From Nitrospira sp. UBA5698 (GTDB lineage Bacteria > Nitrospirota > Nitrospiria > Nitrospirales > Nitrospiraceae): a DNA stretch of 64,000 bases. The notes under the pieces are model-generated. The model was not told where the DNA came from. It saw nothing but the letters and a program-made list of their open reading frames with translations, and ran no database searches. Positions 42,632-51,321 of this stretch are shown here, piece by piece. Positions within the stretch are counted from its first letter, which is position 1; each line of letters opens with the position of its first letter. The stretch spans positions 112,297 through 176,296 of the forward strand of contig DIHK01000042.1 of assembly GCA_002420115.1 (NCBI GenBank), written 5' to 3'. The translations under genes and the position numbers were made by a program.

Positions 42632-44185
42632 GTGTCCAAACTCGCCGTTATCGATATCGGAACGAACTCCATTCACATGGTGCTGGCAGAAATCCTACCT
42701 GATGCCAGCTTCAAAATCCTAGATCGGTTCAAAGACATGACCCGATTGGGCAACGGCGTGTTCGCCACCAGGCGCCTGTCCGACGAGTCCATGGCTCGTG
42801 CGATGAATGTACTCAAGACATTGGTCACGCTCGCCCGTAACAAGGGGTTTGAGCGTATCATCGCCGTGGCGACCAGCGCGGTGCGAGAGGCCCAAAATGG
42901 TGGCGAGTTTGTTGCGATGATTCAGGAACAGATCGGCCTACGCGTGCGTGTGATCAGCGGGGTGGAAGAAGCCCGGCTCATCTTTCTGGGCGTCAAGCAC
43001 AGTATCGCCCTCCCGGACGGACCGACGTTGGTCGTTGACATCGGTGGGGGATCGGTCGAGTTGATCGTGGGGAATCGAGATGGCCTGATGCACGGCACCA
43101 GCCTCAAACTGGGGGCAATCCGGCTCACCGAGCAATGCCTCCCGAAGACGCCGCCATCGCAATCCATGATGCGCACACTCGAAACCGTCGTCACAACCCA
43201 CCTCCGTGACGCCATTGGATCCTTTAAGATGAAGAAGTTTCACTCGCTGGTCGCCACCTCAGGCATGGCCGGCAATGTAGGCGAGGTCGTCCATCTCCGT
43301 CAAACGGGTCGCCCGCTACCACAACACAACCTGGCAACCGTTCTCTTGAAACATATCCGAAGCCTTGAAGCTGAGCTGGTCCGTTCATCGGTGAAAGACC
43401 GCTTGGCCATTCCAGGTCTAGATCCCAAACGAGTGGATACCCTGCTGCCTACCACCGTCGTACTACGATGCCTGCTCGAACTATCCGGTCTTCAGGAAAT
43501 CACGCTCTGTGACAAGGCCATTCGAGAGGGAATCATCTATGACTTTATCGCCCGTCATCGCGAAGGATTGAAGGCCGAACAGGATTTTCCCGACATCCGC
43601 CGTCGAAACGTAATCGGTCTGGCTCGGCGCTGCCATGCCCCGGAGAGTCATTCGCTCCATGTGGCCGATTTGGCCTTGCAGTTGTTTGACCAGACCAAGC
43701 GTGAGCACCACCTCGGAGACCAGGCACGTACCTGGCTTGAATATGCCGCCATCCTGCACGACGTGGGGTATCATATCAATCCCAGACAACATCACAAGCA
43801 CGCATACTATCTCATTAAACACAGCGATCTTGGCGGGTTGACGGCTGAAGATATTGATGTGGTCGCCAATATCGCTCGCTACCACCGACGGTCTTTGCCG
43901 ACGCTCAAACACGAAGAATTCACTAGCCTGCCGCCTCGCCTCCAACGCACTGTCAAGATCCTTGCCTCACTGTTGCGAATCGCGGATGGGCTCGACCGGA
44001 CCCATTTTTCGCTGATCCAACGCCTGCAGGTCAAACTTGGGAAGCTGGTGACCATCGACGTGCAGCTCACAGGTGACGCGGAGATGGAACTATGGGCCGC
44101 GAAGAGCCGAGCCGATCTTTTCGAACAGGTCTTTCGCAGGCGTGTTCAATTCACAGGTGTGCCGATGGAAATCCGGAAATCGTGA
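42632..44185 (+). CDS. ppx: Ppx/GppA-family exopolyphosphatase with HD domain
   Basis: Hydrolyses inorganic polyphosphate and/or pppGpp. It has 517 residues. The N-terminal ASKHA ATPase-like part shows AVIDIGTNSIHMVLAEI, DIGGGSVELIVG and ATSGMAGN-type motifs. The C-terminal HD-like domain shows ESHSLHVADLALQLFD, YAAILHDVGYHINPRQHHKH and IARYHRRSLP, with His and Asp metal ligands apparent. Start is GTG at 42632, with AGGAGA nine bases upstream. The length and domain order match bacterial Ppx. Confidence 0.92.
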   Translation: MSKLAVIDIGTNSIHMVLAEILPDASFKILDRFKDMTRLGNGVFATRRLSDESMARAMNVLKTLVTLARNKGFERIIAVATSAVREAQNGGEFVAMIQEQIGLRVRVISGVEEARLIFLGVKHSIALPDGPTLVVDIGGGSVELIVGNRDGLMHGTSLKLGAIRLTEQCLPKTPPSQSMMRTLETVVTTHLRDAIGSFKMKKFHSLVATSGMAGNVGEVVHLRQTGRPLPQHNLATVLLKHIRSLEAELVRSSVKDRLAIPGLDPKRVDTLLPTTVVLRCLLELSGLQEITLCDKAIREGIIYDFIARHREGLKAEQDFPDIRRRNVIGLARRCHAPESHSLHVADLALQLFDQTKREHHLGDQARTWLEYAAILHDVGYHINPRQHHKHAYYLIKHSDLGGLTAEDIDVVANIARYHRRSLPTLKHEEFTSLPPRLQRTVKILASLLRIADGLDRTHFSLIQRLQVKLGKLVTIDVQLTGDAEMELWAAKSRADLFEQVFRRRVQFTGVPMEIRKS

Positions 44186-44759
44186 CACGATCCGTCCTGT
44201 TCAAGACTGCCCCTCAGCCGAAAGGTAAACTTCTTCCGGTTCTCAAGAGCCACGCACCTACGTTCAACTCCAAGGCACTACCTTTCTGACCACACTCAAC
44301 CCATCTCCTTGCCGAAGTCACGCCCCCCCAAGGGTCTGCAACAGTCCAGACTGCTTCCATCAACGCAACCACGCTTGTCCTGATTTTCCACCATCCCATA
44401 GTTGGAACTCTGAAAACGGTGCATTGAAGGACCACACTGTGTTCGAAACGAAGTGCACGTTGTACTAACCCCCAGACTTCAGCTGCTCCTCACCAATACC
44501 ACTCAAAAGCAGAGGCATCTGAAATCATTTATGCATTTGGAGAAACCAGGAGGAAGACAATGACTCGGCAGATGTCGACTATATTACTCACGATCGTTCA
44601 CGAGCCTCAGCAGATCCAACTGGAGGACATTCTGTCATACTGACCCGAATTGACCTGGAATCAAGTATTCCCGCTCGCAGATGATCACAGCCGCCTGAAA
44701 CTCATCTGCTTACAGCGGCGAGGATTTGATTGCACAATGCGAACACCTACAAAGTAGGC
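44186..44759. other. Intergenic region at the 3' end of the exopolysaccharide operon
   Basis: 574 bases between the convergent ppx and TPR genes. Apart from the short frame at 44560 nothing coding is evident, and no clear terminator stem with a T-run was seen. Confidence 0.5.
44560..44643 (+). CDS. Possible 27-residue micropeptide
   Basis: ATG at 44560 follows CCAGGAGGAAGACA, an excellent ribosome binding site. The frame reads MTRQMSTILLTIVHEPQQIQ and ends LEDILSY. It is not in front of any plus-strand gene, so a leader-peptide role is doubtful. The good ribosome site is the only evidence. Confidence 0.3.
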   Translation: MTRQMSTILLTIVHEPQQIQLEDILSY

Positions 44760-45194
44760 CTAGGCATTAATTCCTTTTCGTGCGACGGCCGGACGCCTGG
44801 TGCTCAAACGCTCAATCCGCGCTGCCACATCTCGATAGTCCGGATCTTCCCGTCGAATCCACCGATACGCCTCGAGTGTTTCCGCAACACGCCCTAATGA
44901 TTCCAGCGTGCGACCGAGGACATAGAGGATCTGCACGGTTTCCTTTGATGAGGCTGTCGTCACATTCAACGCCTTTTGAAACGCCGGGACAGCCTCCTCA
45001 TAGCAACCAGCCAGTTTATAGCACAGTCCGATCTGTGCATACGCCTTCAACGCCAGTGCGGCTTCGACAGCCGCCATTTCAAACTGCTCGATCGCAGCCT
45101 TATGCAGTCCAGCCTGTTTGAGTGCAAGACCTCGTTCATAGCGTTCCTCAGGACTGACGGACGGATCGGAAATATCCTGTGCTGAATCAGACAT
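44760..45194 (-). CDS. Small TPR protein, paralogue of the ATPase tail upstream
   Basis: 144 residues with about three tetratricopeptide repeats (EERYERGLALKQAGLHKAAI, AYAQIGLCYKLAGCYEEAVP, ILYVLGRTLESLGRVAETLE). It aligns through its length with the C-terminal TPR part of the ATPase encoded just upstream (YQRALVLKEQEQFKEAVELF, KAYAQVGFCYVK, LYCLGRSLESVGK), so it is a partial tandem duplication. No signal peptide is present, so it is cytoplasmic. It is the last gene of the operon. Confidence 0.8.
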   Translation of the reverse strand: MSDSAQDISDPSVSPEERYERGLALKQAGLHKAAIEQFEMAAVEAALALKAYAQIGLCYKLAGCYEEAVPAFQKALNVTTASSKETVQILYVLGRTLESLGRVAETLEAYRWIRREDPDYRDVAARIERLSTRRPAVARKGINA

Positions 45195-45232
45195 AAACGT
45201 CTTCGAGAATCACCCTGAATGGTGGAACACAC

Positions 45233-46639
45233 TCACTTGTGGCTGCCAATAAGAAAACGCTGCACATTGTCAATCATCCCACTGAACCAAGAATGTCCTC
45301 CTCCAACCTGTTCATCAACTTTTCCTAATGGCCTCAACGACACTCCCAGTTGTTCTAATCGATTGGGAACATCCCTAAAAGACGGAGTGGACTGATTGAT
45401 TCGGTCATACACCTCTCTCGCCTGATCACTCTTTCCAACAGATTCAAGACTACGTCCCAAACAGTAGAGGACATCCAGCATCTCCTTCATCGGGGCCGTC
45501 GGATCATCCAGAGCCGTGCAAAAAGCTTGAATCGCCGCCTGAGGTTCCCGCATCTTGACATAACAAAAACCAACCTGCGCATAGGCTTTGAACCACAGAG
45601 ATTTGTCCTTGGCCGCTGCATGAAAGAGTTCTACGGCCTCTTTGAATTGCTCCTGCTCTTTTAACACCAGAGCTCGTTGATACTGTTCTTCTGCATACCG
45701 ACTCGAAGCGGATTCAGAAGGTTCATCGAGAACAAGCTCCAATGAGAGCGTTCGGCTGGAACCTTGGTGTTCCGCGGGTTCATCCGGGGCCGATGCAAGG
45801 GCAACTAATTCTTCCGTGGCAGCGAGCGGGAGAATTCGCCCCTTGATCCGGTCAATGGCTGCCTGAGCGACCAACTTTGCGGTAATAGTTCCTGCTTGTT
45901 CCGCGTATCCATAGGTCAAGGTAATATCTGCGACTTGATTGATCAGTCGCGGATTCCCTTGGCTCAATCGATGCACAAGCGCACAGGCCTGATCGGTAAA
46001 AAGCGTCGGACGCCCACCCGCGACATGGAGTCGATGGCGAATACAATTCGCCGTATCGGTTTCCGACAATGGCTTGAGATGATAGTCGACGACAATCCGT
46101 TGTGCGAACTGAGTCATATCGATCCGTTGAAGCAGTGTATAGAGATCGGGCTGACCCGAGAGAATGATCTGCAGTCTTAATGTCCTCCCATCGTTCATAT
46201 TCGACAACAATCGCAGCTCTTCAAGCAACTCAGCACCCAAACTTTGAGCTTCATCGATAATGAGAATGACCCGTCGAGACCGTTTCGACTCTTGTGACAG
46301 AAACTCAGAAAACAGGTGGTAGGCTTCGATAGGATCAAGCCGTTTGGTGCTTAATCCGAGGGACAACAGAATCCATGGCAAGAGCTGCTCGATATCGTAC
46401 CGCGCGTTGGTCACCAACCCAATCTTGTGCCGGGCACCATGTTCAGCGATGAGTTTCTGGAGGAGGGAGGTCTTCCCGACACCGGGATCGCCCGTCAGCA
46501 CCATAAACGGGGCCTCACTCAGAATGCCGTATTCCAATAGACTATACGCCGCCTGATGTTCTGTGCCCTGATAGAGGAAACTGCTGTCCGGTAGGAGAGC
46601 GAACGGTTTAGCCTTGAGCTGATAGAAGGATTCGTACAT
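45233..46639 (-). CDS. ExeA-like AAA ATPase with C-terminal TPR domain (exosortase-locus ATPase)
   Basis: 468 residues. Opens MYESFYQLKAKPFALLPDSS, as do ExeA/GspA-like ATPases in PEP-CTERM loci. Walker A is GDPGVGKTS, Walker B VILIIDEAQSLG, and a sensor region SGQPDLYTLLQR follows. Residues beyond about 300 form TPR-like repeats, absent from most family members. It may energise or regulate polysaccharide export or protein sorting at the inner membrane. A dispersed repeat (46733-46841) separates it from the kinase gene upstream. Confidence 0.85.
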   Translation of the reverse strand: MYESFYQLKAKPFALLPDSSFLYQGTEHQAAYSLLEYGILSEAPFMVLTGDPGVGKTSLLQKLIAEHGARHKIGLVTNARYDIEQLLPWILLSLGLSTKRLDPIEAYHLFSEFLSQESKRSRRVILIIDEAQSLGAELLEELRLLSNMNDGRTLRLQIILSGQPDLYTLLQRIDMTQFAQRIVVDYHLKPLSETDTANCIRHRLHVAGGRPTLFTDQACALVHRLSQGNPRLINQVADITLTYGYAEQAGTITAKLVAQAAIDRIKGRILPLAATEELVALASAPDEPAEHQGSSRTLSLELVLDEPSESASSRYAEEQYQRALVLKEQEQFKEAVELFHAAAKDKSLWFKAYAQVGFCYVKMREPQAAIQAFCTALDDPTAPMKEMLDVLYCLGRSLESVGKSDQAREVYDRINQSTPSFRDVPNRLEQLGVSLRPLGKVDEQVGGGHSWFSGMIDNVQRFLIGSHK

Positions 46640-46732
46640 AGGGATCAGCCGTTCTCACAGTTTACTGAAAAGCTTGTTTATTTCCAAACAAGTCGATGGA
46701 ATGTTGCCTACCGAAACGCCTCTCAACAACTT

Positions 46733-46841
46733 CAGGATGCTCAAAAAGGCCGCAGCAAGCGAAGAGGTGAGGCGTACACTTCGGTACGTTGATCCTCTGA
46801 GCGATGCGGGAACGTCGCTGGCGGACGTTTTCAGCATCCTG
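46733..46841 (-). repeat. Dispersed intergenic repeat, copy B
   Basis: Read on the minus strand it begins CAGGATGCTGAAAACGTCC and ends GAGCATCCTG, so the termini are inversely related. It matches copy A for its entire length, with the longest identical blocks CGCATCGCTCAGAGG and CAACGTACCGAAG, and it lacks about a dozen bases near the end. It lies inside the exopolysaccharide operon between the kinase and ATPase genes. Confidence 0.85.
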
Positions 46842-46860
46842 CTAGACCCGCCGGTGCAGG

Positions 46861-47688
46861 TTAGGTAGCCAACATGGCTTTCATGTCCGCAAGGGTTAAG
46901 GACGATCGGCCAGCCTTATTGAGGACCGTTCCTAGAACCGGTCGTGAATTCTTGACCAACGAAAGTGCACGCTGCAATTCCTCCCCCGTCGTCTTTCCCT
47001 CCTCCACGACCATCAGAAGCGCGTCCGTGTACGGAGAGAACGCCAAGACATCAGCCGTATGGAGCAATGGAGGGAGGTCAAAAATCACGACCCGAGAGGG
47101 ATAGCGATGCTTCAACTCCTCCACCAGCGCAACCATCTTCGGGGCGGTCAAGATTTCCGTGGAGTTCGAGATTGCGCGCCCTCCTGGTAACAAGACGAAC
47201 CGCCCGATCCCAGGATGCAACAACAAATCCTCAACGGGGTGATCATCAAGCAGGTAATCGGCAAGACCGAGACAGTCTTTCAGGCCAAAGACTTGGTGTA
47301 CTGTAGGATCCTGAAGGTCCGAATCCACCAACAAGACGGTCTGCGTTGTTTCCATGGCAAGACTGACCGCCAAATTAACGGCTGTCAAAGTTTTCCCTTC
47401 TCCATACCCAGGACTCGTTACACCGACGACATTCCATCCGTTTTCCCGAAGTCGCTGTGTGACTTGAGTTCGAAGGATTTTATAGGCATCGACGAATGCC
47501 CCCTTCTTGTGTGCGGCCATCACGCGATGCCCACGCAAAACCGTGTGTGGAATACTCAGCGATCTAGTCTTGGTATACGTAATCGGAGGCGGTACCGATT
47601 GGGTCGTCGCTCGCCCCGAGGTCTCACCACGACTAGAGGAACCCCTGCAGTCCTTGTACAGGTCTAGTGCGGCACGGATACGATCCAT
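46861..47688 (-). CDS. CpsD/BY-kinase-like tyrosine kinase of the exopolysaccharide locus
   Basis: About 275 residues. The ATG at 47688 is preceded by GGAAGG and gives MDRIRAALDLYKD, the usual start of exosortase-associated kinases; an earlier ATG at 47718 overlaps the Wzz gene. Walker A is TSPGYGEGKTLTAVNLA, Walker A' VLLVDSDLQDPTVHQ, and Walker B VVIFDLPPLL. It should act with the Wzz-like protein to control polymer length and export through phosphorylation cycles. A C-terminal tyrosine cluster typical of BY-kinases is missing. Confidence 0.85.
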   Translation of the reverse strand: MDRIRAALDLYKDCRGSSSRGETSGRATTQSVPPPITYTKTRSLSIPHTVLRGHRVMAAHKKGAFVDAYKILRTQVTQRLRENGWNVVGVTSPGYGEGKTLTAVNLAVSLAMETTQTVLLVDSDLQDPTVHQVFGLKDCLGLADYLLDDHPVEDLLLHPGIGRFVLLPGGRAISNSTEILTAPKMVALVEELKHRYPSRVVIFDLPPLLHTADVLAFSPYTDALLMVVEEGKTTGEELQRALSLVKNSRPVLGTVLNKAGRSSLTLADMKAMLAT

Positions 47689-47704
47689 AAAATAGCCTTC
47701 CGGG

Positions 47705-49477
47705 TTACTCCACTCCAAACCGTCTCAAAGCAGAAAACCACAAGACATCCAATGGGGTCACAAAGACGTGTACGAACACAATAGCCGTCGCGACCATACC
47801 GACTCCTGCAGTTTGCACAACCCTTCGCCTGAGCTTGACGTGGGACACGTCTTCTTCGTTCGGCATGAATGGAATCACGGCGAGGGGAAACTGCTGCGTC
47901 AGGGCCACAAGCTGCTCGGGCGTCCTGATGGAATGGTCAAGTGATTCCGCGGCTGCTCCCACGCCAACTCCTCCGCCCACTGCGAGAAGGAATCCAAGAA
48001 GAACGATCGCGAACCTGTTGGGTTTATAAGGTTTCTCGGGAAGACTGGGCGGATCAATAAGCGAGAAACGTTCCCCTTTTCGCTGAACCTCTAGTCCTTC
48101 TGAGACCTTTGCTTCCAGCAATCTCGAACGAATTTCTTGATACTTTTGCCCGGAAGTATCTCGATCTCGCATGAGCACCAAATACTCTGGTTCAATCTCA
48201 GGCCCTCGCTCTAGACGCGTTGCATAGCCCTGTAGTCGCCGTTTGATATCGGTACGGGTATTTCGAAGTCCCTCCAACGAAGACGTCACGGAATTCAACT
48301 GGGCCTGCAGATTGATATAAGCTGGGTTCTCGGGGCGTTGATTGACAACCTTCCTTGGCACACTTCCAAGTCGAGACACTTCCTGTTCAAGGCCTGCAAC
48401 TTTTCTACGAGCCTGTAGCACATCGGGATGTTCGGATCCCAATCGTTCTGAATCCGCTGCCAGCCCTGTACGCGCCTCGGTAAGCCGCTTCGAAGCTTCA
48501 TCGACATCGGATGCCTCGCCGGCCTCCTTCTCCAACGCTTCGATTTCCTGTTTCATCTTCACGATGTCAGGATGCTCAGGAGATAAATTCGCGGTGGCAC
48601 CGGCATATTCAGCTCGCAGAGCGCGCAACCGTTCCGTCGAATCGAGAATACGTTCCCCGGTCACGGATAGGATGGGAGTATTCGGCTTTACTGTTGCCAA
48701 TTCCCCTTCGAGATAGGTTTTGCGTTCTTCCAGAGTCCGAATCTGCTGATCGACATCCATCGATTCACGTTCGGCTTGATTCAGCAGTTGCTGATTCAAC
48801 GGCATCAACTCCGGGAGTGCTCCCTTCGCTCGGTGTTTGAACGATGCGATACGTTCATCGATTTCCGTGATATGACGTGCCAGGTTTTCCGCTTCCTGCT
48901 GCAGGAACGACGTGGCCTCCTGCGCTTGTCGTTCACGGCTCTTCAAGTTCTCTCCCAAGAATAGGCTTGTCAGTTCATTCGCCACCTTTTGAGCCAATTC
49001 GGGAGTTCGGTTTTGATAAGACACGGTAAAGGCGATGGTTGCCTTAGTGGCATGTTGCGTACGCTTATCCACGACATCCGCGCTGATCACTTCAACTTCG
49101 ATATCCTTGATGAATCTCTTCACAATCTCTTCTGCCGGTGTATTTTTGCGAAGGTCCTGGTACAGATTAAATTGCTCGACCACTTTCCAGAGCGTTGTTC
49201 GACTCATCACTTGTTGTTTGATCGTCTCAATCCGTTGATCGGCATAACTCGTAATGGTCGACCGAACAAGATCTGATGGAATTTCCTGTTCCTCGATAAG
49301 GATCGTGGCCGTGGACTTATACGTCGGCGGCCAAAAGAATGCCAAGAGCAAGGACGCTACCAACAGACCGAGGCCGGTAAGGAGAATAAGCTTGCGACGC
49401 CGATGAAACGCCGTGACGTAGTCCTGCACGCTCATGACTCGCTCAGAATACTGTCCAGATCCTTGTGACTGTGCCAT
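47705..49477 (-). CDS. Wzz/GumC-like polysaccharide chain-length determinant
   Basis: 590 residues. One membrane helix near the start (LILLTGLGLLVASLLLAFFW) and one near the end (FAIVLLGFLLAVGGGVGVGA) bracket a long periplasmic part with extended coiled coils (residues about 190-380). A final hydrophobic segment (VGMVATAIVFVHVFVTPL) follows the second helix. The PEKPYKPNR motif just before the second helix is typical of the Wzz family. It works with the kinase gene immediately downstream to set polymer length. Confidence 0.88.
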   Translation of the reverse strand: MAQSQGSGQYSERVMSVQDYVTAFHRRRKLILLTGLGLLVASLLLAFFWPPTYKSTATILIEEQEIPSDLVRSTITSYADQRIETIKQQVMSRTTLWKVVEQFNLYQDLRKNTPAEEIVKRFIKDIEVEVISADVVDKRTQHATKATIAFTVSYQNRTPELAQKVANELTSLFLGENLKSRERQAQEATSFLQQEAENLARHITEIDERIASFKHRAKGALPELMPLNQQLLNQAERESMDVDQQIRTLEERKTYLEGELATVKPNTPILSVTGERILDSTERLRALRAEYAGATANLSPEHPDIVKMKQEIEALEKEAGEASDVDEASKRLTEARTGLAADSERLGSEHPDVLQARRKVAGLEQEVSRLGSVPRKVVNQRPENPAYINLQAQLNSVTSSLEGLRNTRTDIKRRLQGYATRLERGPEIEPEYLVLMRDRDTSGQKYQEIRSRLLEAKVSEGLEVQRKGERFSLIDPPSLPEKPYKPNRFAIVLLGFLLAVGGGVGVGAAAESLDHSIRTPEQLVALTQQFPLAVIPFMPNEEDVSHVKLRRRVVQTAGVGMVATAIVFVHVFVTPLDVLWFSALRRFGVE

Positions 49478-49481
49478 ACCG

Positions 49482-50708
49482 TTAATGAGAGAACGAGAGG
49501 TGTGGGGGAGAATAAGTCACCATAAATGTGGTTGCATGAGATTCAGCCGAGCTGATCGCAATGTCGGTATCGCGCCATCGATACATGTATGACACTTCTG
49601 CCCTCCACCATTCGAGAAACTGCCACGTCATCTTCGGTGCCACACTGACATACCGACTTTCCGGAAAGGTTGCTCCGCTAGCCGTGCCCGCCTTTCCGGT
49701 CGTGATCATTCCAACCAGATTCAGCCCTAAGGCCAGAGTCTCCGAAACATCATAGGTGCCAGAGACTTCGCCTCGATTCGTCTGAATCAAGAGTCCGAAT
49801 CCACTAGGACTCAGATCTCGAGCAAATGTAACTTGAACCCTAGCTCGTTCAAACTGTTTCGTCATACTGGCCCCGGCCAACCACACAGTCTCATTAGCGT
49901 CAATGGAGCCGACGGATGTCTGCGTCGTGGAGGACAAAAACCTGGGTCCGCCATAGACAGTTCCCGTCAACGATTCATCAAACGCATGGGTAAAACTCAT
50001 GTTGATTCCTGGGAAACTGGCTCGAAATGGGAATGGTGAATCCGTTGTGCGGAAATCCGTGTAGGACCCCAATAGTTGAATCTGGTCGCGCTCAGTCAAT
50101 TGATACTGCAGTCCACCAGACCCACCCACCACCCGATGGTCAGTCAACCTGGCAGTCTCATACGTCGTGTCAGACAACTGTACACTCGATTGGAGCGACA
50201 ACTTTTCCGTCACCGTTCTTGTCCACGTCGGATTAAAGGTCCACTGATTGCGCTGAGCGAACTGCAGAACAACCCCAGTCGCTTGCAATTCACTGAGCAA
50301 CGTATTGTCACGGATGAATCCTCCGTTGAACCCGAAGAGATCCTTGTCGGTTCTATATCGCGCCGACAAGGGAGCAAAGACGTTCGTAAACTGCCGGACC
50401 TCACCGCCGAAATATCCGACAATGTCTGCGGCAAGCCTACTGCTGACGTCCAATCGCTCGGTCTTACCGGCCAATTCCGTCGCGGGGGTGACCCAATACC
50501 CATAGGTGTCGTGATGGGGAAGCGGTGTCAACAATAGATTACTGTTGTAGACACCCTTCGCCCCAATCGATGGAGCCAATGACCACTCTACTGCCTCACT
50601 CTGGCCTGCCATGCCGCACTCCAAGACGCAGAGCAGCACCAAGCCCCCCCCGATGCCTCGCACATATCGATAGTGATTACGACCTCGAGCCTCATACCTT
50701 TCATGCAT
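49482..50708 (-). CDS. Outer-membrane beta-barrel protein of the exopolysaccharide locus
   Basis: A 408-residue exported protein (signal GGGLVLLCVLECGMAGQSEA). The mature part consists of alternating amphipathic strands with regular aromatic girdles (SYMYRWRDTDIAIS, TFMVTYSPPHLSFSH at the end), as in the barrel proteins associated with PEP-CTERM/exosortase loci. It probably forms or decorates the outer-membrane export channel. It fits between the export lipoprotein and the Wzz gene with gaps of only three to four bases, so it is surely cotranscribed. Confidence 0.75.
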   Translation of the reverse strand: MHERYEARGRNHYRYVRGIGGGLVLLCVLECGMAGQSEAVEWSLAPSIGAKGVYNSNLLLTPLPHHDTYGYWVTPATELAGKTERLDVSSRLAADIVGYFGGEVRQFTNVFAPLSARYRTDKDLFGFNGGFIRDNTLLSELQATGVVLQFAQRNQWTFNPTWTRTVTEKLSLQSSVQLSDTTYETARLTDHRVVGGSGGLQYQLTERDQIQLLGSYTDFRTTDSPFPFRASFPGINMSFTHAFDESLTGTVYGGPRFLSSTTQTSVGSIDANETVWLAGASMTKQFERARVQVTFARDLSPSGFGLLIQTNRGEVSGTYDVSETLALGLNLVGMITTGKAGTASGATFPESRYVSVAPKMTWQFLEWWRAEVSYMYRWRDTDIAISSAESHATTFMVTYSPPHLSFSH

Positions 50709-50711
50709 CGG

Positions 50712-51311
50712 TTACGGCACCATGACGACGTCACCGCGTTGCAGAAGAATATTCTGCTCCAAGTCTCTCCCTTTTCGAATATCTCCATAGCGGAAGGGAA
50801 TGGCCTGCTGCCCTCCCCTCACTCGGCGCATCACCTTGATATCGTTTTCTCCGGCAAACGGGGTCAGCCCTCCGGCAAGACTGAGCGCTTGTAAGACGTC
50901 AGTGTAATGGCCGATCACATATTCACCCGGTTTGTTCACTCGCCCAACGACATACACCTTATAGCTGGCAACTTTCGTCACAGCCACAGAGACATTGGGA
51001 TTCGGTATATACTTCGTGAGGCGCTTGACCAGTTCTCCACGAATATCTTCAACTGTTTGATTCTCCGCTTGGATGTCTCCGACGAGAGGGAACGAAAACA
51101 TGCCGTCCGGACGAACCACGACCTCGCGTGTCAACTGCTCATCTTTCCACACCGATACCAACAGGACATCTTCTGCACCGAGTCGATATCCCGGCTCAAA
51201 TTGCGACACCAGCGACGCAGGCATCGCATCTTCGGCATGAACGGGCATCACCGCTAGCACGACACCTATGATCAGTCCCCCACTCAGCATTAATCGAGCT
51301 GAACGACCCAT
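50712..51311 (-). CDS. Polysaccharide export protein (Wza-like, SLBB domain)
   Basis: 199 residues with a cleavable signal (LIIGVVLAVMPVHAED). The export domain starts YRLGAEDVLLVSVWKDEQLT and contains VVRPDGMFSFPLVGDIQAEN; one SLBB domain follows (KVYVVGRVNKPGEYVIGHYT). It lacks the lipobox and the C-terminal membrane helix of E. coli Wza, which is the usual state in exosortase loci. It would join the periplasmic export path, with the barrel protein beside it. Confidence 0.9.
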   Translation of the reverse strand: MGRSARLMLSGGLIIGVVLAVMPVHAEDAMPASLVSQFEPGYRLGAEDVLLVSVWKDEQLTREVVVRPDGMFSFPLVGDIQAENQTVEDIRGELVKRLTKYIPNPNVSVAVTKVASYKVYVVGRVNKPGEYVIGHYTDVLQALSLAGGLTPFAGENDIKVMRRVRGGQQAIPFRYGDIRKGRDLEQNILLQRGDVVMVP

Positions 51312-51321
51312 GGCTTCTTCT

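Noticed and set aside
46674..46868. Small open frames on both strands of repeat copy B, and likewise in copy A
   Set aside because: The frames follow the repeat element itself and are shared by unrelated loci, so they are treated as part of a repeat, not as genes.
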